Assembly (NCBI RefSeq): GCF_021869535.1
Contig: NW_026262581.1
Coordinates: 120,060,771 to 120,124,770, forward strand
From: Mytilus californianus
Taxonomy: Eukaryota > Mollusca > Bivalvia > Mytilida > Mytilidae
Length of the DNA: 64,000 nucleotides
Direction: 5' to 3'
Of the stretch, positions 49,801 through 61,263 are shown one piece after another. Numbering within the stretch: position 1 is the stretch's first letter; each line of letters starts with the position of its first letter. The notes beneath the pieces were generated by a model that was not told where the DNA came from, made no database searches, and saw only the letters and a program-made list of their open reading frames with translations. A program made the translations under genes and the position numbers.

Positions 49801-50406
49801 GGATACTGATAAAATAGCATGTCGTTAGCCTGTATCAGTCGGTTTACTGAAACAATATAGCTTGTGAGTAGCCTGTGTCAGTCGGTTCACTGAAACAACA
49901 TAGCTCGTCAGTAACCTGTAATAATGGAATTTACTGAAACAACATAGCATGTCAGTAACCTGTATCAGTGGGCTTATTGAGGGAATATAGCTTGTGAGTA
50001 GCCTGTATCAGTCAGCTTACTAAGACAACATAGCTTGTCAGAAATCTGCTTCCGTAGGTTTACTGAAAACAAGTTATAGATTGTCGCCAGCTTGATCAGT
50101 GGGATTCAAACATTAAAGCGTTTCAGAAGTATGTGTCAGTGTGTTGACCGAACCAACATAGATTTTCAGCAGCTTGTGTCAGTCGTTTTACTAAAACGAC
50201 ATGGCTTTTCAGCAGCCTGTGTCATAGGTGTAAAGGAAATTACGTAGCTTATGCAAAACTTGCATCACAGCGTTTGCCTTGACAATTTTACTTTTAAGCA
50301 GCCTGCATCAGCAGGTTTGCTAAAACTACATAGTTTTTCAGCAGCTTGTTGTACAAAACCTGTATCACAGCGTTTACTAAAACAATATAGCTTGTCAGCA
50401 CCCTAT
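46835..50406. repeat. 43-bp tandem array, about 75-80 copies, interrupted
   Basis: Unit 'agcttgtcagaaacctgtat' + 'cagtgggtaaactgaaacaacat' (43 bp). Copies in about 47100-47430 are nearly identical; outer copies differ in steps (gtttactgagacaatat versions, tagcctgtat versions). An inverted block lies at about 49690-49810. A mussel repeat is inserted at 47603-47877. Confidence 0.92.
47603..47877 (-). repeat. Mussel repeat inserted in the 43-bp array
   Basis: Reverse copy of the extended gatgtggtatgattgcc family: 'gttgtcgtttgttgttgtgg', 'ggggccctttatagcttgct', 'ctcattggcattcataccac'. The 43-bp array continues on both sides. Confidence 0.85.
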
Positions 50407-50800
50407 GTAATAGATATAAGAAGATGTGGTATGAGTGCCAATGAGACAACTCTCCATCCAAGTCAAAATTTATAAAAGTAAACCATTATAGGTCAAAGTA
50501 CGGTCTTCAACACGGAGCATTGGCTCACACCGAACAGCAAGCTATAAAGGGCCCCAAAAATTACTAGTGTAAAACCATTCAAACGGGAAAACCAACGGTC
50601 TAATCTATATAAATAACGAGAAACGAGAAACACTTCTGAACCACATCAACAAACGACAACTACTGAACATCAGATTCCTGACTTAGGACAGGTGCAAACA
50701 ATTGCAGTGGGTTTAAACGTTTTAATGGTACCAAACCTTCACCCTTATCTGAAACAATAGTGTAACATCACAACAAAGACCAGTAAATAAAATATCAATT
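50407..50800 (+). repeat. Mussel repeat (gatgtggtatgattgcc family), longest copy
   Basis: Runs from 'aagaagatgtggtatgagtg' through 'aaagtacggtcttcaacacg', 'aaactataaagggcccc'-type sequence, 'cattcaaacgggaaaaccaa' and 'cctgacttaggacaggtgca' to 'gtaacatcacaacaaag'. Ends the main part of the 43-bp array. Confidence 0.85.
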
Positions 50801-51160
50801 GAAATGGCTTAACTCAATCAAAAGATATATTAACACCAGTGAACATTCACTGAACAAATAGATTTGATCTATGATACAATGTAAATACAAAATAAATAAA
50901 CTAAGGGAAGAATAATTAAAGTAACATGTTATACTGCTGTGAAATGTTAAACAATTTAAGAAAAACAATATGCTTGAACAAAAATATCAGCTATTTGCAA
51001 CTACTTTAAACACAGGTAAATGAAAATAATTTTGTTGTTAGGTATACGTGTACAGTTCAAATGGAGAAAGGAAATATTTTTACAAAATGAATAATTTTGG
51101 TGTTCATAGTACGAAGAAGTGAAAATTCATAGTAATACCAAACACTTATCAAAGCTGGTA

Positions 51161-52275
51161 TATATGTAACACTCCCAAACGTGTCCTTCCCCCCAAACGT
51201 GTCCGTAATATTCAATATTCCCCAAACGTGTCCGATTTCATAACCCCAAAACGTGTCCAATAATTGTTATTCGCCGAAACGTGTCCACTATTAAACGCCA
51301 GAAAGTCTCACGTCTTTTAGCGCTAATACATGTATGTCCTGAATGAATTCAATACCGCGTTTACGGCAATTCTATGATTGGGGGAAACAGTTGATGAGGT
51401 AGTAATTTATTAGCATTAGTTTGTTCAATGTCGGTTGTTAAAGATTATCATAATTGCAAATTTAATATGTAACATATGAATTAACTTTTGACTGAATTTG
51501 CTTATTGTCCAGTTGCAAGTATTTCATGCTCATTCAGAGCGAACATACAAATAAATCTAGTGCAGTTGAATTTTAAAATCGTTTACTATGTAAATTATGT
51601 GTTACTAATAAACTCCGACGATGCCTTTTATATTCATCATACGGCGGGCTTTTAGCAGAATTGACTTCCTCTTTTTTCAACAGTTCTGATATTTTAAAAG
51701 CTCTTCAAATCATAAACTGGTTTTCAGGTTTTTTAATAAATTTTAGGTTTCGAGCATCACTAAAGACACACGAACAAGAGAAATAACGTCCAGTGCCAAA
51801 TATTTTATGCATTATTTTAACGACATCATGTTAACAATAAATACTGTATATAGGTTATATTATCATACCTGGAATTTAGGATTGGGCCTAAATTTTGACG
51901 GTTATTCGGGATTAACACTAATTGGGATTTTAATCTAAAAAAGGTTATGCCGGTTTAAAAAAGACCTAAAGTAATTTATTTCTAGTTTTTAATAAAATAG
52001 CAAAATGAGTATACTTTAATGAAAAAACAATAACCAAATAACCTACGTATTTATAATATGGACACGAATGATAGTTCCAGTAAAAGAAAAAAAAAAATTA
52101 AGCTTGATATGGACACGGTTGGGGGAATGGACACGTTTGGGCGTTTAGACAAATGACACGCTTTGCCACCCTTTTACATTTAGACATGTTTTGCAGTTCA
52201 GTGACGTCATGTGGACACGTTTGGGGGAATCGGACACGTTTGGGGGGAAGGACACGTTTCTGAGTGTTACATATA
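51161..52275. mobile_element. Non-coding TIR element with iterated GGACACGTTTGGGG motifs
   Basis: Ends are inverted copies: TATATGTAACACTC (51161-51174) and GAGTGTTACATATA (52262-52275). The similarity runs about 45 bp inward through two motif copies. The motif CCCCAAACGTGTCC occurs about five times in the left 130 bp; GGACACGTTTGGGG or variants about six times in the right 220 bp, facing the other way. TA at both edges may be the target duplication. No ORF inside. Confidence 0.8.
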
Positions 52276-52328
52276 GACCAGATATAACCCTGAATAAGTA
52301 AACATTTAATAACAATTTAATGCGGATA

Positions 52329-52346
52329 GTGTCCACATGTGGACAC
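52329..52346. repeat. Perfect 18-bp palindrome
   Basis: GTGTCCACATGTGGACAC, just outside the end of the TIR element. Confidence 0.9.
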
Positions 52347-52349
52347 AGA

Positions 52350-53650
52350 TGATGCCCCCGCTTGCATATCATATAGTTATAAAGGGACATAACTGAAGAA
52401 CGGTAAAAGTGACGCTACCCAAATTTGAACTTGATCTGAGTTTTGTGGTAATAAGCATTGTGTGTAAATCTCATAACATTTAGTTGAGGCTAACTTAAGT
52501 AGAAAAACAGAAACTTAAAATTCAGCAATTTTTCTATTTGCAAACACGCATCTCTAGAACGGTTGTGTATAAGTTTTATAACATTTGGTTGAGACAAACT
52601 AAAGTTAGAGAACAGAAATGAAAAATTCAGCAATTTTTATGTTTATAAAGGGACACAACTCAAGAATGGTAAAAGTGTCGCCACCAAATTTCGAACTTAA
52701 TCTGTATTATGTAGTAAAAAGCATTGTGTATAAGTTTCATATCATTTGGTTGACGGCACTAAAGTTAGAAAACGGAAACAAAACATTTGTACTTGATCTT
52801 AGTTTTGTGGTAATGAATATTGTGTATAGGTTTCATAATGTTTGGTTGGGGCAAACTTAAGTTACAGAATGGAAACTAAAAATTTTGCAATCTTTTGAGT
52901 TATAAAGGGGCATAACTCAATAATGGTTAAAGTGACACTACCCAAATTAAACTTGATCTGTGTTTTATCAGTGGAAGTCAAAATTAAACATTGCATTGTA
53001 TAAAGCATTGAATGTAGTTGATTCCATTATATTCATGGACAAAGGAAGATAACTCCAATTTCAATATAAATTACTTGATATTTAGAAGAAAATAAAAATT
53101 TTGCAATTTTTCCATTTATAAAGAGGCATAACTCTAGGACGGTAAAAGTGACGCCACCAAAATTCAAACTTGATATGTGTTTTGTGGTAATAAGCATTGT
53201 GTATAAGTTTCATAACATTTGGTTGAGGCAAACTTAAGTTAGAGAACGGAAACGAAAAATTCAGCAATTTTTCCATTTGTAAAGGGGCATAACTCTAGAA
53301 CGATTAAAGTGACACCACCAAAATTCAAACTTGATCTGTGTTTTGTGGTAATTAGCATTGTGCATAAGTTTCATAACATTTAGTTGAGGCAAACTAAAAT
53401 TAGAGAACGGAAACGAAAAATTCGGCAATTTTTCCATTTGTAAAGGGGCATAACTCTAGGACGGTAAAAGTGACGCCACTAAAATTCGAACTTGATCTGT
53501 GTTTTGTGATAATAAGCACTGTGTATAAGTTTCATAACATTTGGTTGAGGCAAACTAAAGTTAGAGAACGGAAACCAATTTTGGGACGTACGTACAGACG
53601 GACAAGGGTAAAACTTAATGCCCCATCCGCTACGGCGGGGGCATAAAAAG
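52350..53650 (+). repeat. Tandem 'ggggcataactctagaacgg' element, about 160-bp unit, about 7 copies
   Basis: Each unit reads roughly 'ataaaggggcataactctag', 'gtaaaagtgacgccaccaaa', 'ttgatctgtgttttgtggta', 'cataacatttggttgaggca', 'aactaaagttagagaacgga'. The last unit ends in 'gggacgtacgtacagacgga' and 'ccgctacggcgggggcataa'. The block opens with 'gatgcccccgc', complementary to its end, so it looks like a bounded element. I recall this unit as common in bivalve genomes. Confidence 0.8.
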
Positions 53651-53674
53651 CATTACAATTAGTATCAACAGGTC

Positions 53675-53785
53675 AAATAAACAATGGTTTACTGAAACAA
53701 CATAACTGTTCAGCAGCCGGTATCAGTTGGTTTATTAAAATAACATAGCTTGTATGAAACCTGTACTGATATGTTCACTGATTAT
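53675..53785. repeat. Residual copies of the 43-bp array
   Basis: 'gtttactgaaacaacataac', 'agcagccggtatcagttggt', 'aacatagcttgtatgaaacc': two to three diverged units, separated from the main array by about 3.2 kb of inserted repeats. Confidence 0.75.
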
Positions 53786-54212
53786 TTTATTTTTTTCATC
53801 TGATGCATAACGATAAGTCGGGTAACAACAATTTCTTCCAAATCCCTACTGTAATTTTCGAATTTTTATTTGTGTCTTATTTCAATGATTTTTACTTATT
53901 AAAGCTGAAAATATTAATAAAACCAACAAACAACTCACCCCTTCTTTTGTTATATTTCAATTTAGCAATTAAGGAATAATTTGAAAAATAAGTCAAACGA
54001 CAAATATAAAGCCAGCTAAGGGTAACAATCATATGTCCAGTCCATAATACATAGCCGTATTAATGGTGGACGAGAGCAACAACGAAACACGAGAATAAGA
54101 ATATCATCATGAAATCATGACACAACCAGAGAAATCAGCTATCGATGAGGTATCATAGGGGTTTGTTATTTTTGTTGTCTAAATAATAAACATAATTCCG
54201 TATAACGAACCA

Positions 54213-55122
54213 GGCAATTGACATTTGAGCGAAAGGCAGTACATTTTAGCGATAACATAGTGACGTTTGAGCGCCAAAGTATAGGACATTTGAGCGCCGA
54301 AAGTTTTAAACATTTGAGCGAAAATAAAAAATAAGCATAGGACACCTGAGCGAAAAAGAATTAAGAACGATGAAGGATTACCTCTTCCGTTCGCCAGATA
54401 TAAACTGTTACCCGTGCTAACTACGGATAAAACTCGGCAATAGCATTATTTACAGGTCAGTTCGGGCTTGAAATATATATCCTAGGCTTCTGACATAAAA
54501 GAAACCTCGTTATTTCCTGCTGGCAGTGCGGTGAATGCAGATCAAGGAGATTCTGTTCCTTCTTCTTGTCTGTTCGGCTCTGAGGTTCATAAGGGGGAAA
54601 CAACAATTCGTCTGTGATGTAAGTTTCAGTCAAGTAATCGGCAAAGTCTATACAAGGCTTGGCGTTAGGTAAATCGGTCATGAAATCCTTAACAAAACAG
54701 TCTGCTACTTCCTCTATCCCAAACACTCCTTTCAGCCATTGACCGATATATGAACCAACCTTTTTGTATTGTTGACTTAATCCAACTTTCTGTTTTTGCA
54801 TAGCCAATGAATTATAGTAAAATGGATTGGTAAATAGAGACCAACTCAGAACGACACTGCCATTAACTAGCCAGAACCGGTCGAATTACTCGGGTGTAAA
54901 ATAAAATAAAATATATTTATTTTAAAAACTTAACTCATTTTTCTTACTTTTTAAAAATATATTCTTAATTCATATAAAAGTATCACAGGAAATTTCGCAC
55001 AAACGTCCTATTTGAAAATGCAGGTAAGGTCAATATTCCGGCGCTATATAAAATGTCCTATGATGTCGGCGCACAAATGACCCTATGTGCATTATTTATC
55101 TTCGCTCAAATGGCCTATGCCC
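54213..55122 (-). mobile_element. Short Mutator-like (MULE) DNA transposon with 9-bp target duplication
   Basis: Flanked by the direct repeat AACGAACCA (54204-54212 and 55123-55131); 9 bp is the usual MULE duplication. Ends are inverted: GGCA..TGACATTTGAGCGAA on the left and, read inward from the right, GGCATAGGCCATTTGAGCGAA. Further copies of 'ggacatttgagcg' follow inside the left end (near 54280, 54300, 54345) and inverted ones inside the right end. It encloses a MULE-related coding fragment. Confidence 0.82.
54457..54880 (-). pseudogene. MULE transposase-related C-terminal fragment
   Basis: Open to a stop at 54459-54457. Reads WSLFTNPFYYNSLAMQKQ, LKGVFGIEEVADCFVKDFMT, DLPNAKPCIDFADYLTETYI, TDELLFPPYEP. 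The 'CF..DFM..LPN......F.DYL...YI.....FPP' pattern is one I know from the region after the transposase core in animal MULE proteins. The core with its catalytic DDE residues is absent, so this is a deletion derivative. Its position between matching TIRs supports the assignment. Confidence 0.65.
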
Positions 55123-55189
55123 AACGAACCATCATTAAAAAGGCAAAAATGAAAATTCAATGTAATTGAGGACTTCGCATATACTATCT

Positions 55190-55340
55190 GATGTTTGACA
55201 CCTGTAGGAATATGACACTGGTTGTTTTCCATTTGTTTGATGTGTTTGAACTTTTGATTTTGCTATTTGATAAAGGTGTTTCCGTTTTGAATTTTCCTTG
55301 GATTTCGGTATTTTTGTTATTTTACTTTTTAGACAAGATG
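55190..55340 (+). repeat. Dispersed mussel repeat fragment (gtttgatgtgtttgaacttt)
   Basis: 'catttgtttgatgtgtttga', 'tgttttgaattttccttgg'-type sequence and 'ggtatttttgttattttact' are familiar from mussel sequence. The 73-codon hydrophobic ORF here is probably part of the repeat, not a gene. Confidence 0.45.
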
Positions 55341-58119
55341 TTTAAACCCGCCAGTTTCGTTTCAAACTGTACGCACCAAGTCAGTATTAGCCAGGTCATC
55401 AGATTTTTGTAGAAGAGCTCTAGAAGTTGCAAATTTTCGATATCCTCGATTGTAGTTTTTTTTTTAATTTTCAATAATTTCATAAAAGTGGATAAATATA
55501 AAATAACTCACATGTTTAGTAACATTATGCAACAGATATGTATCACAACTCGGTAAATATCTGTTAAATTCCTTTTAGTATTTCTGGCTAACATAGTCAC
55601 TGGACACATTTATTTCAAAAATATATAGTTTTATTTGTAAGTATCACAGTAAGATATAATTCACAAAGAACAATATATAAATAAGAATTCTTAGAATGAG
55701 AATTTCTGTAAATATTATTTAAATTAGAAAACTATATCACAATAGATGTACTGTCACCCGTTATAGAAATCTCCCTAAAACATAGTAATAAGTATAACTA
55801 TGATGTTGCATGCATTTACATATTGAAATCGATTTTTAAATTCTGTTTACCAATTATATGATATTATTTATATAAGTAATTACTTGTTGCGTCATCAAAT
55901 ATTGATCAGAGTTCTTTAATGAAAAATATTATTTCTCAAAATACGTACCTTTTGACTTTTGTAAAAATAATTTATAGTCACGTTATTAAAACGTCCATAG
56001 CATGCAATTTACACACACATTATGTTTCTAATGTATATAAATGACATTGTCCAAAAAATACAATGTCATCCAAGACATGGTTTGAATAAAGATCTAAATA
56101 AAATGTACAACGAACCAACCAAGAAGTACATTGATGGTTGGTTGCATAACGTCCAGTGGCAAATATTTCATTCATGAAATACATCGAAAACTACCATTGC
56201 ATAGTATACATAAATATATTTTGGTCGTCAAAAAAGAAAATAATTATATCACTACAAATGCACGAGAAAATAATATACATAAAAAGATTTTTTTAAATAT
56301 TATCTTGTAAAAAAATAAATGCTATCACAGACAATTAATATGAAAATGAGTTTTTACTGTTTTAATGCAAGAGTTTCTGTGAATGCACACTTCAGATAAA
56401 AGTTACTACCAATATAAATTAATCTATTTAGAATATGTTTAAAGTTCACGAGGCCTTGATTAAATATCCCATCAAACGATGGTACATTGAGTGAACTAAA
56501 CAGGTCTATATTTCATAATATAAAAACAATAAAAAGCGAAAAATATAATATAAAATAAACTTGTTCATGTATCACAGATATACAGCAAGAAAAACATTCT
56601 TTACATCTTCTTCTACATTTCATTTAAAGATATTTATATCAGAAAGACTTAAAATGGCAGTCAATGAAACGCCTATATAAGTTGGGATAAATATCATGAA
56701 TTCAAAAAGTACCATATGTAAAATAGCTGAGGTGAGATAAGACCAGTATGATAATGTATTTGCTATTGCTATATGAGTATTAGTTTCGCTAGGTAGGAAA
56801 ATTTCAGTAGTTAAGTAGTAGAATATCTTTATAATTCCTAATCTTTCAGAATTTTTACAGCTACTGTGATCTTGACCTTTTGACCTCCCCTCCATTTTTA
56901 CGGAAAGAAAAGGATGAAATTCCACAAATTACATACTAACCTATTTGATAGTTATACTCAAACATTTCCAAATTACTGTTTTGATAAGATGTACAACATA
57001 AGTTTATAAAATGATCTTAGAAATATTCTGCTAAAGGTATACCCCTTATACCATTCAAATTGACTATCAGTTGACGCTTTTAAATGCAGTAGTTTATAAT
57101 TCAGATATCATACAAATCCAAAACCGTTTCGTATAAGCAAGAACGTGGATAAGTGAAATAGTCTAATGAAAGTAAACACCCTAACTTACATAAAAACATA
57201 ATATAGAAGTGTCATCTTTTTATTTGACACTTTAAATGTAATTATTTATGTTTCAGACATCATAAAAGTCTAAACGCGTTTCATTTCAGCAAGGAAGACG
57301 TGCATAATTATTCCATTTTACTGTGCTTGAATTAACAACACAAAAATGAAAATCTGAAGATTCGTTTGTACATTCATATGAGAAAAAATCATTATACTTC
57401 TATTTAGAGAATATTAATATTTAGTATTTAGTTTCGAGTAATTTATTGTGTGTAATTCAATAAGGCACCAGTTACAACAGACAATTATTTTTTACATTAC
57501 GTCGGACATATAGTTTTCATGTGAGGAAGCTATAAATTAAAAATCATTATCATTCAAAATACCACGTGAATTTGTTGAAACTATTTTTAACAAATGAAAT
57601 TAATCTCCTATATACATTTGTACTTTATCAACTACATGATTTGATATCACAATGAATTTTTACAAAAAAAAATTGAAAAAGAATTTTACAAAATTTTTGA
57701 TTTTCAATAAATTGAAATGAAATCTATTCATTCAGGATAACTACTAATGGCAGGACATATTATCTTTAAAAACAAACAAGAAATTATAAGTTATTAAAAA
57801 TATACAATATATATAAATAGTATAGGTTATTAGTTAAACTTTTAGATTCAAAAGAAAATGTTGATGAACCAACAAATTTATGAAATGGCACATCTTCATA
57901 TCTAAAATAGCATCGTATTTTTCTGGGTTTAATACCTGCTTCCACAATATATTATGTTATTTCAAGTATCTTTCACAAATAAAATTCCTCAATTAACGAA
58001 GATTCAAACATTTCGGTACTAATGTCAAACCTATAAATACAAATGTTTAGTTATCTATTTGTTTATGTAATTGCATACAGTCATGGAGATGATGTGTAAA
58101 CCTATTTTTCTCAACAGTT
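55341..58119. other. AT-rich stretch, likely intergenic plus 3' UTR of the ankyrin gene
   Basis: No exon, repeat family or inverted repeat identified. A 101-codon ORF at 56620-56925 has no recognisable feature and is taken as chance. Confidence 0.4.
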
Positions 58120-61100
58120 TTATGTATTTCTATTTATTGAATCCTCATGTACATCTTCTAGTTCGTCTTCCGGGCGGTTGACTACGAGCTCAAAATTGGG
58201 TATGATATCTTGGAATTGGGTACAAATGCTTAAGCTTTGTTTACACTGCTTACAAACTGCTTTTATAAGTATTTCTCTTTGGTGGTCGTCTACATGCACT
58301 CTGTATTTCTCCTGTGAAATCTTGGTTATTCTTATAGGACTGTGGATATAATTATTGCCCTTGGAAAAGATATGTGCTGGAGTATAAGATGCAATAAACT
58401 GAGTACTTGCGCTTCCCGCTATTGGTTCAATCATTTTCTTGCTGCTTATTATACGATATTGCGGTGGAATTTCACTTATTTCCTCAGAATGGTGTCGGTC
58501 ATGCCCGACTGAAATATTAAACCAACCATCCTTCTTAACTTGTATACTTGTCGACATTGCAATCGTCGCATTTGATTGAGGTTCTTTATGTATTGCTATA
58601 TTGGTGAAGTTTCCGATTAATTTATCGTTGAATAAAAATGAAATATCGGATTGCTTATCATCAGTGTCTGGGATTGTAAATCTTAAAACGATATTATTCT
58701 CTCCAAACCAGTCACAATAGAATGGTTTCAAGCTTAATTGTATTGCTGATTTTGTAATAAAATTGATTCTGTATAATGCTGGGTCATTATATTCTACTTT
58801 GTTGTTAAGTGGCCTCTTTATATGTAATCTTACAGAGTTTTGATCGCACATCAAAAATTGTAAGTCTGATTCAAAAAGGTCAATTGTGTCATCAGAGGGG
58901 TGCGATTTACATATATATCTGAATACTTTCGAATCAACCAGCTGTTTTTCATTGATTGATACTGAGAATTCTAGTGATGACGTCCCTTTCATTTTGAAAA
59001 CTGCTGTTGTACCATCTACCTTAATAGAATGGAACATCGACAGATTTATCCCCTTTTCTTTACAATACAGATGACTTTGCCATAATACAGCTTCTTCAAA
59101 TTCAAGATTGTCCGAATACTTGTTTCTAACTGTTATTACTTTCTTGTCTATTCTCATCTCATTGGAAAATCTCGCGATAATAGCGTTTTCTAATGTATTG
59201 ATGACTAGAGAGAGTAAAACTTCTTTGATATGCACTTTTAGATTTGTATCGATAGGCGAGTTGTAGAACAATATTTCAATTTGTTTTTCTTGACCCATCA
59301 GGATAGGGTTCCTCAACGCACCTAATTTCTTTTTCGATATAATTCTGGTTTCACCTGTATGTTTCAATTTGACTGATTCAATACTTTTTAGCATGCCAGT
59401 AACTCGTTCTTGGATCAGTTTTAAATGAGAGCAAGGTGGTCTTGTTGATAGTATTAGACCATAAGTGCGAAAGAGATTGAAAAATGCAGTTTTCATTCGA
59501 GAGGATACAATGCAAATGGTTCTATGCGTGTGTTCTCTAGCCTCCTTAACATCATCCGATGATTTGATATAAGCGTTGAAAGATTGAAAATCGATTTCAA
59601 TATCTGATGGCACAAAACCTAAAACCTTGAAGATGCTTTGAAAGTCTCTATTAACTTCATCTCTAATCATTGGGGTGTTAATGTGCAGCCTAGAGTTTGC
59701 GAGTACATAACGGAAATCTGGGGACAGTTTATCTCTTAAAACTGACTTATCGATCATTTCACCAGTTATAAAAGTATCAGCGTTCACGTTAATTTTGGTT
59801 GGTAACTGTGAAAGCACCTCCTGAAATAATGACTCATCCACAATTTTATAGACACGATTATTTAGCGATACTAATTCATTTGATGGCTGCTTTCTTGTGA
59901 CTAATGTTGAGGATTCGAAACTGTTATGCTTCCAGCAAATCTTTTCCCCGTCTTTTTCTTCAACTTTGCACGTATAAAGTGGGAGCAATGATGCATCAGT
60001 AAAAACGTCTGTGTTTGATAACCTACCACGCCACCACCAACATCTTGAATGTTCTTTCAACTTTAATTTGACGACTCTATTCACCATGAAACTATTGTCA
60101 GAACTGATTTGATTACCTGGATCGATAAGTATTTTGACCCATAATCCATCGGGAATGCTGTTGTCATTGCTCAAAGAAAGAAGGTATTCGCCAAAATTGC
60201 TATGGAATACTTCATCAATCATATATTGAACTGCATGAACTATATTTTGCACACATTTTGTCATCATAGCAGTGGTAACCACATGTGGGTGTTCCAACTC
60301 TCGTCTGTATCTTTGGAAACCATAAGCTGCAATGCGTTTATCATCAAAACTAACATGAACATCTATGCCATAATTCTTTCTTAACATACTGGAACTTTCT
60401 TCTACTTTAAGTTTGATAGCATTGAATTGTTCCGATTTCCATTCAGAAAATGCTTGTTGATCCTCTATGTCCTCTAGTTTCTGTCGGATTTGTCCGCGTT
60501 CTATCGTTACGGCTTTCTGTGAATTCAGATAGGTACACACACTGATGGTAATAGTTTCATCTTGTAAGACTAACCCTGCGCCCTGAACTGATGGACTATT
60601 TCTAAGCAAAATCTTTTTCGCCTTCAATACCAGTCTCATGATTGCCTCACATTCATGTGCGATTACGTTGACCTCTCTGCTTACTCCCTGACAAAGCTTT
60701 TCATTTATCATTGTGCCATCTTTTATTCCAAAAGATTTGAGATCTATCTCAAGAGTTAACTTTTCTTTATATTTTTCAAACTTGCTTCGGTTGCCTACGT
60801 TTGTGTCTAGGTTTGCAATTCTATACACGGAATTATAAACGGCATCAGATAAATTGTGGTAACGTAGTAAAGCTATTAAAAGTGGAAAGTTCTCCCTATT
60901 GTATTTCAGATTACCTCGTTCGTATGTGAATTCCCATATTAAAATATCAGATAAGGAAGTTGTTTTAGCTTTTCTGGATATTTCTGGTCTTTGCAAATTA
61001 TCGACATACACAACGACAACTTCACGAATGTGTGACAACGAATGAAGAGAGAAATCAACTGTTGCTTGGTCAAACATGTTAAACAATTCTCTACGTAAAC

Positions 61101-61263
61101 TTTTGCACTGTAATAAAACATCATATAGACCTCCAAGCCAATTTCCGCTTGATTCACCGGACAACAATTTCAGAAGTAAGTCATAATTTCCGGTACGCCT
61201 GCGTGACTCAAGAGAATTCCAATCTATGCGTAATGTAACATCTCTTTCAAAAACATCCAAAAC
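58120..61263 (-). CDS. Ankyrin gene last exon: about 1,050-residue unrecognised region
   Basis: One uninterrupted 3.1-kb exon. Begins VLDVFERDVTLRIDWNSLES directly after the acceptor; there is no ATG at its start, which supports a spliced exon rather than a separate gene. Two segments share a loose 'charged helix, G-I-x-(h-x-h), then beta' pattern (around LRKNYGIDVHVSF and YCKEKGINLSMFH), which might mean an internal repeat. Unusually long for an invertebrate internal-free exon. Confidence 0.85.
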   Translation of the reverse strand, partial: VLDVFERDVTLRIDWNSLESRRRTGNYDLLLKLLSGESSGNWLGGLYDVLLQCKSLRRELFNMFDQATVDFSLHSLSHIREVVVVYVDNLQRPEISRKAKTTSLSDILIWEFTYERGNLKYNRENFPLLIALLRYHNLSDAVYNSVYRIANLDTNVGNRSKFEKYKEKLTLEIDLKSFGIKDGTMINEKLCQGVSREVNVIAHECEAIMRLVLKAKKILLRNSPSVQGAGLVLQDETITISVCTYLNSQKAVTIERGQIRQKLEDIEDQQAFSEWKSEQFNAIKLKVEESSSMLRKNYGIDVHVSFDDKRIAAYGFQRYRRELEHPHVVTTAMMTKCVQNIVHAVQYMIDEVFHSNFGEYLLSLSNDNSIPDGLWVKILIDPGNQISSDNSFMVNRVVKLKLKEHSRCWWWRGRLSNTDVFTDASLLPLYTCKVEEKDGEKICWKHNSFESSTLVTRKQPSNELVSLNNRVYKIVDESLFQEVLSQLPTKINVNADTFITGEMIDKSVLRDKLSPDFRYVLANSRLHINTPMIRDEVNRDFQSIFKVLGFVPSDIEIDFQSFNAYIKSSDDVKEAREHTHRTICIVSSRMKTAFFNLFRTYGLILSTRPPCSHLKLIQERVTGMLKSIESVKLKHTGETRIISKKKLGALRNPILMGQEKQIEILFYNSPIDTNLKVHIKEVLLSLVINTLENAIIARFSNEMRIDKKVITVRNKYSDNLEFEEAVLWQSHLYCKEKGINLSMFHSIKVDGTTAVFKMKGTSSLEFSVSINEKQLVDSKVFRYICKSHPSDDTIDLFESDLQFLMCDQNSVRLHIKRPLNNKVEYNDPALYRINFITKSAIQLSLKPFYCDWFGENNIVLRFTIPDTDDKQSDISFLFNDKLIGNFTNIAIHKEPQSNATIAMSTSIQVKKDGWFNISVGHDRHHSEEISEIPPQYRIISSKKMIEPIAGSASTQFIASYTPAHIFSKGNNYIHSPIRITKISQEKYRVHVDDHQREILIKAVCKQCKQSLSICTQFQDIIPNFELVVNRPEDELEDVHEDSINRNT

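Noticed and set aside
46835..50406. CRISPR-like array
   Set aside because: The 43-bp units are head to tail with no unique spacers and diverge gradually; this is a minisatellite in a eukaryotic genome.
56620..56925. 101-codon ORF as a gene
   Set aside because: No motif, no splice context, length expected by chance, probably downstream of or within the ankyrin gene 3' region.
61258..61260. TTG start codon for a separate 1,046-codon gene
   Set aside because: There is no ATG; the frame continues upstream to a strong splice acceptor that joins in phase to the ankyrin exon.
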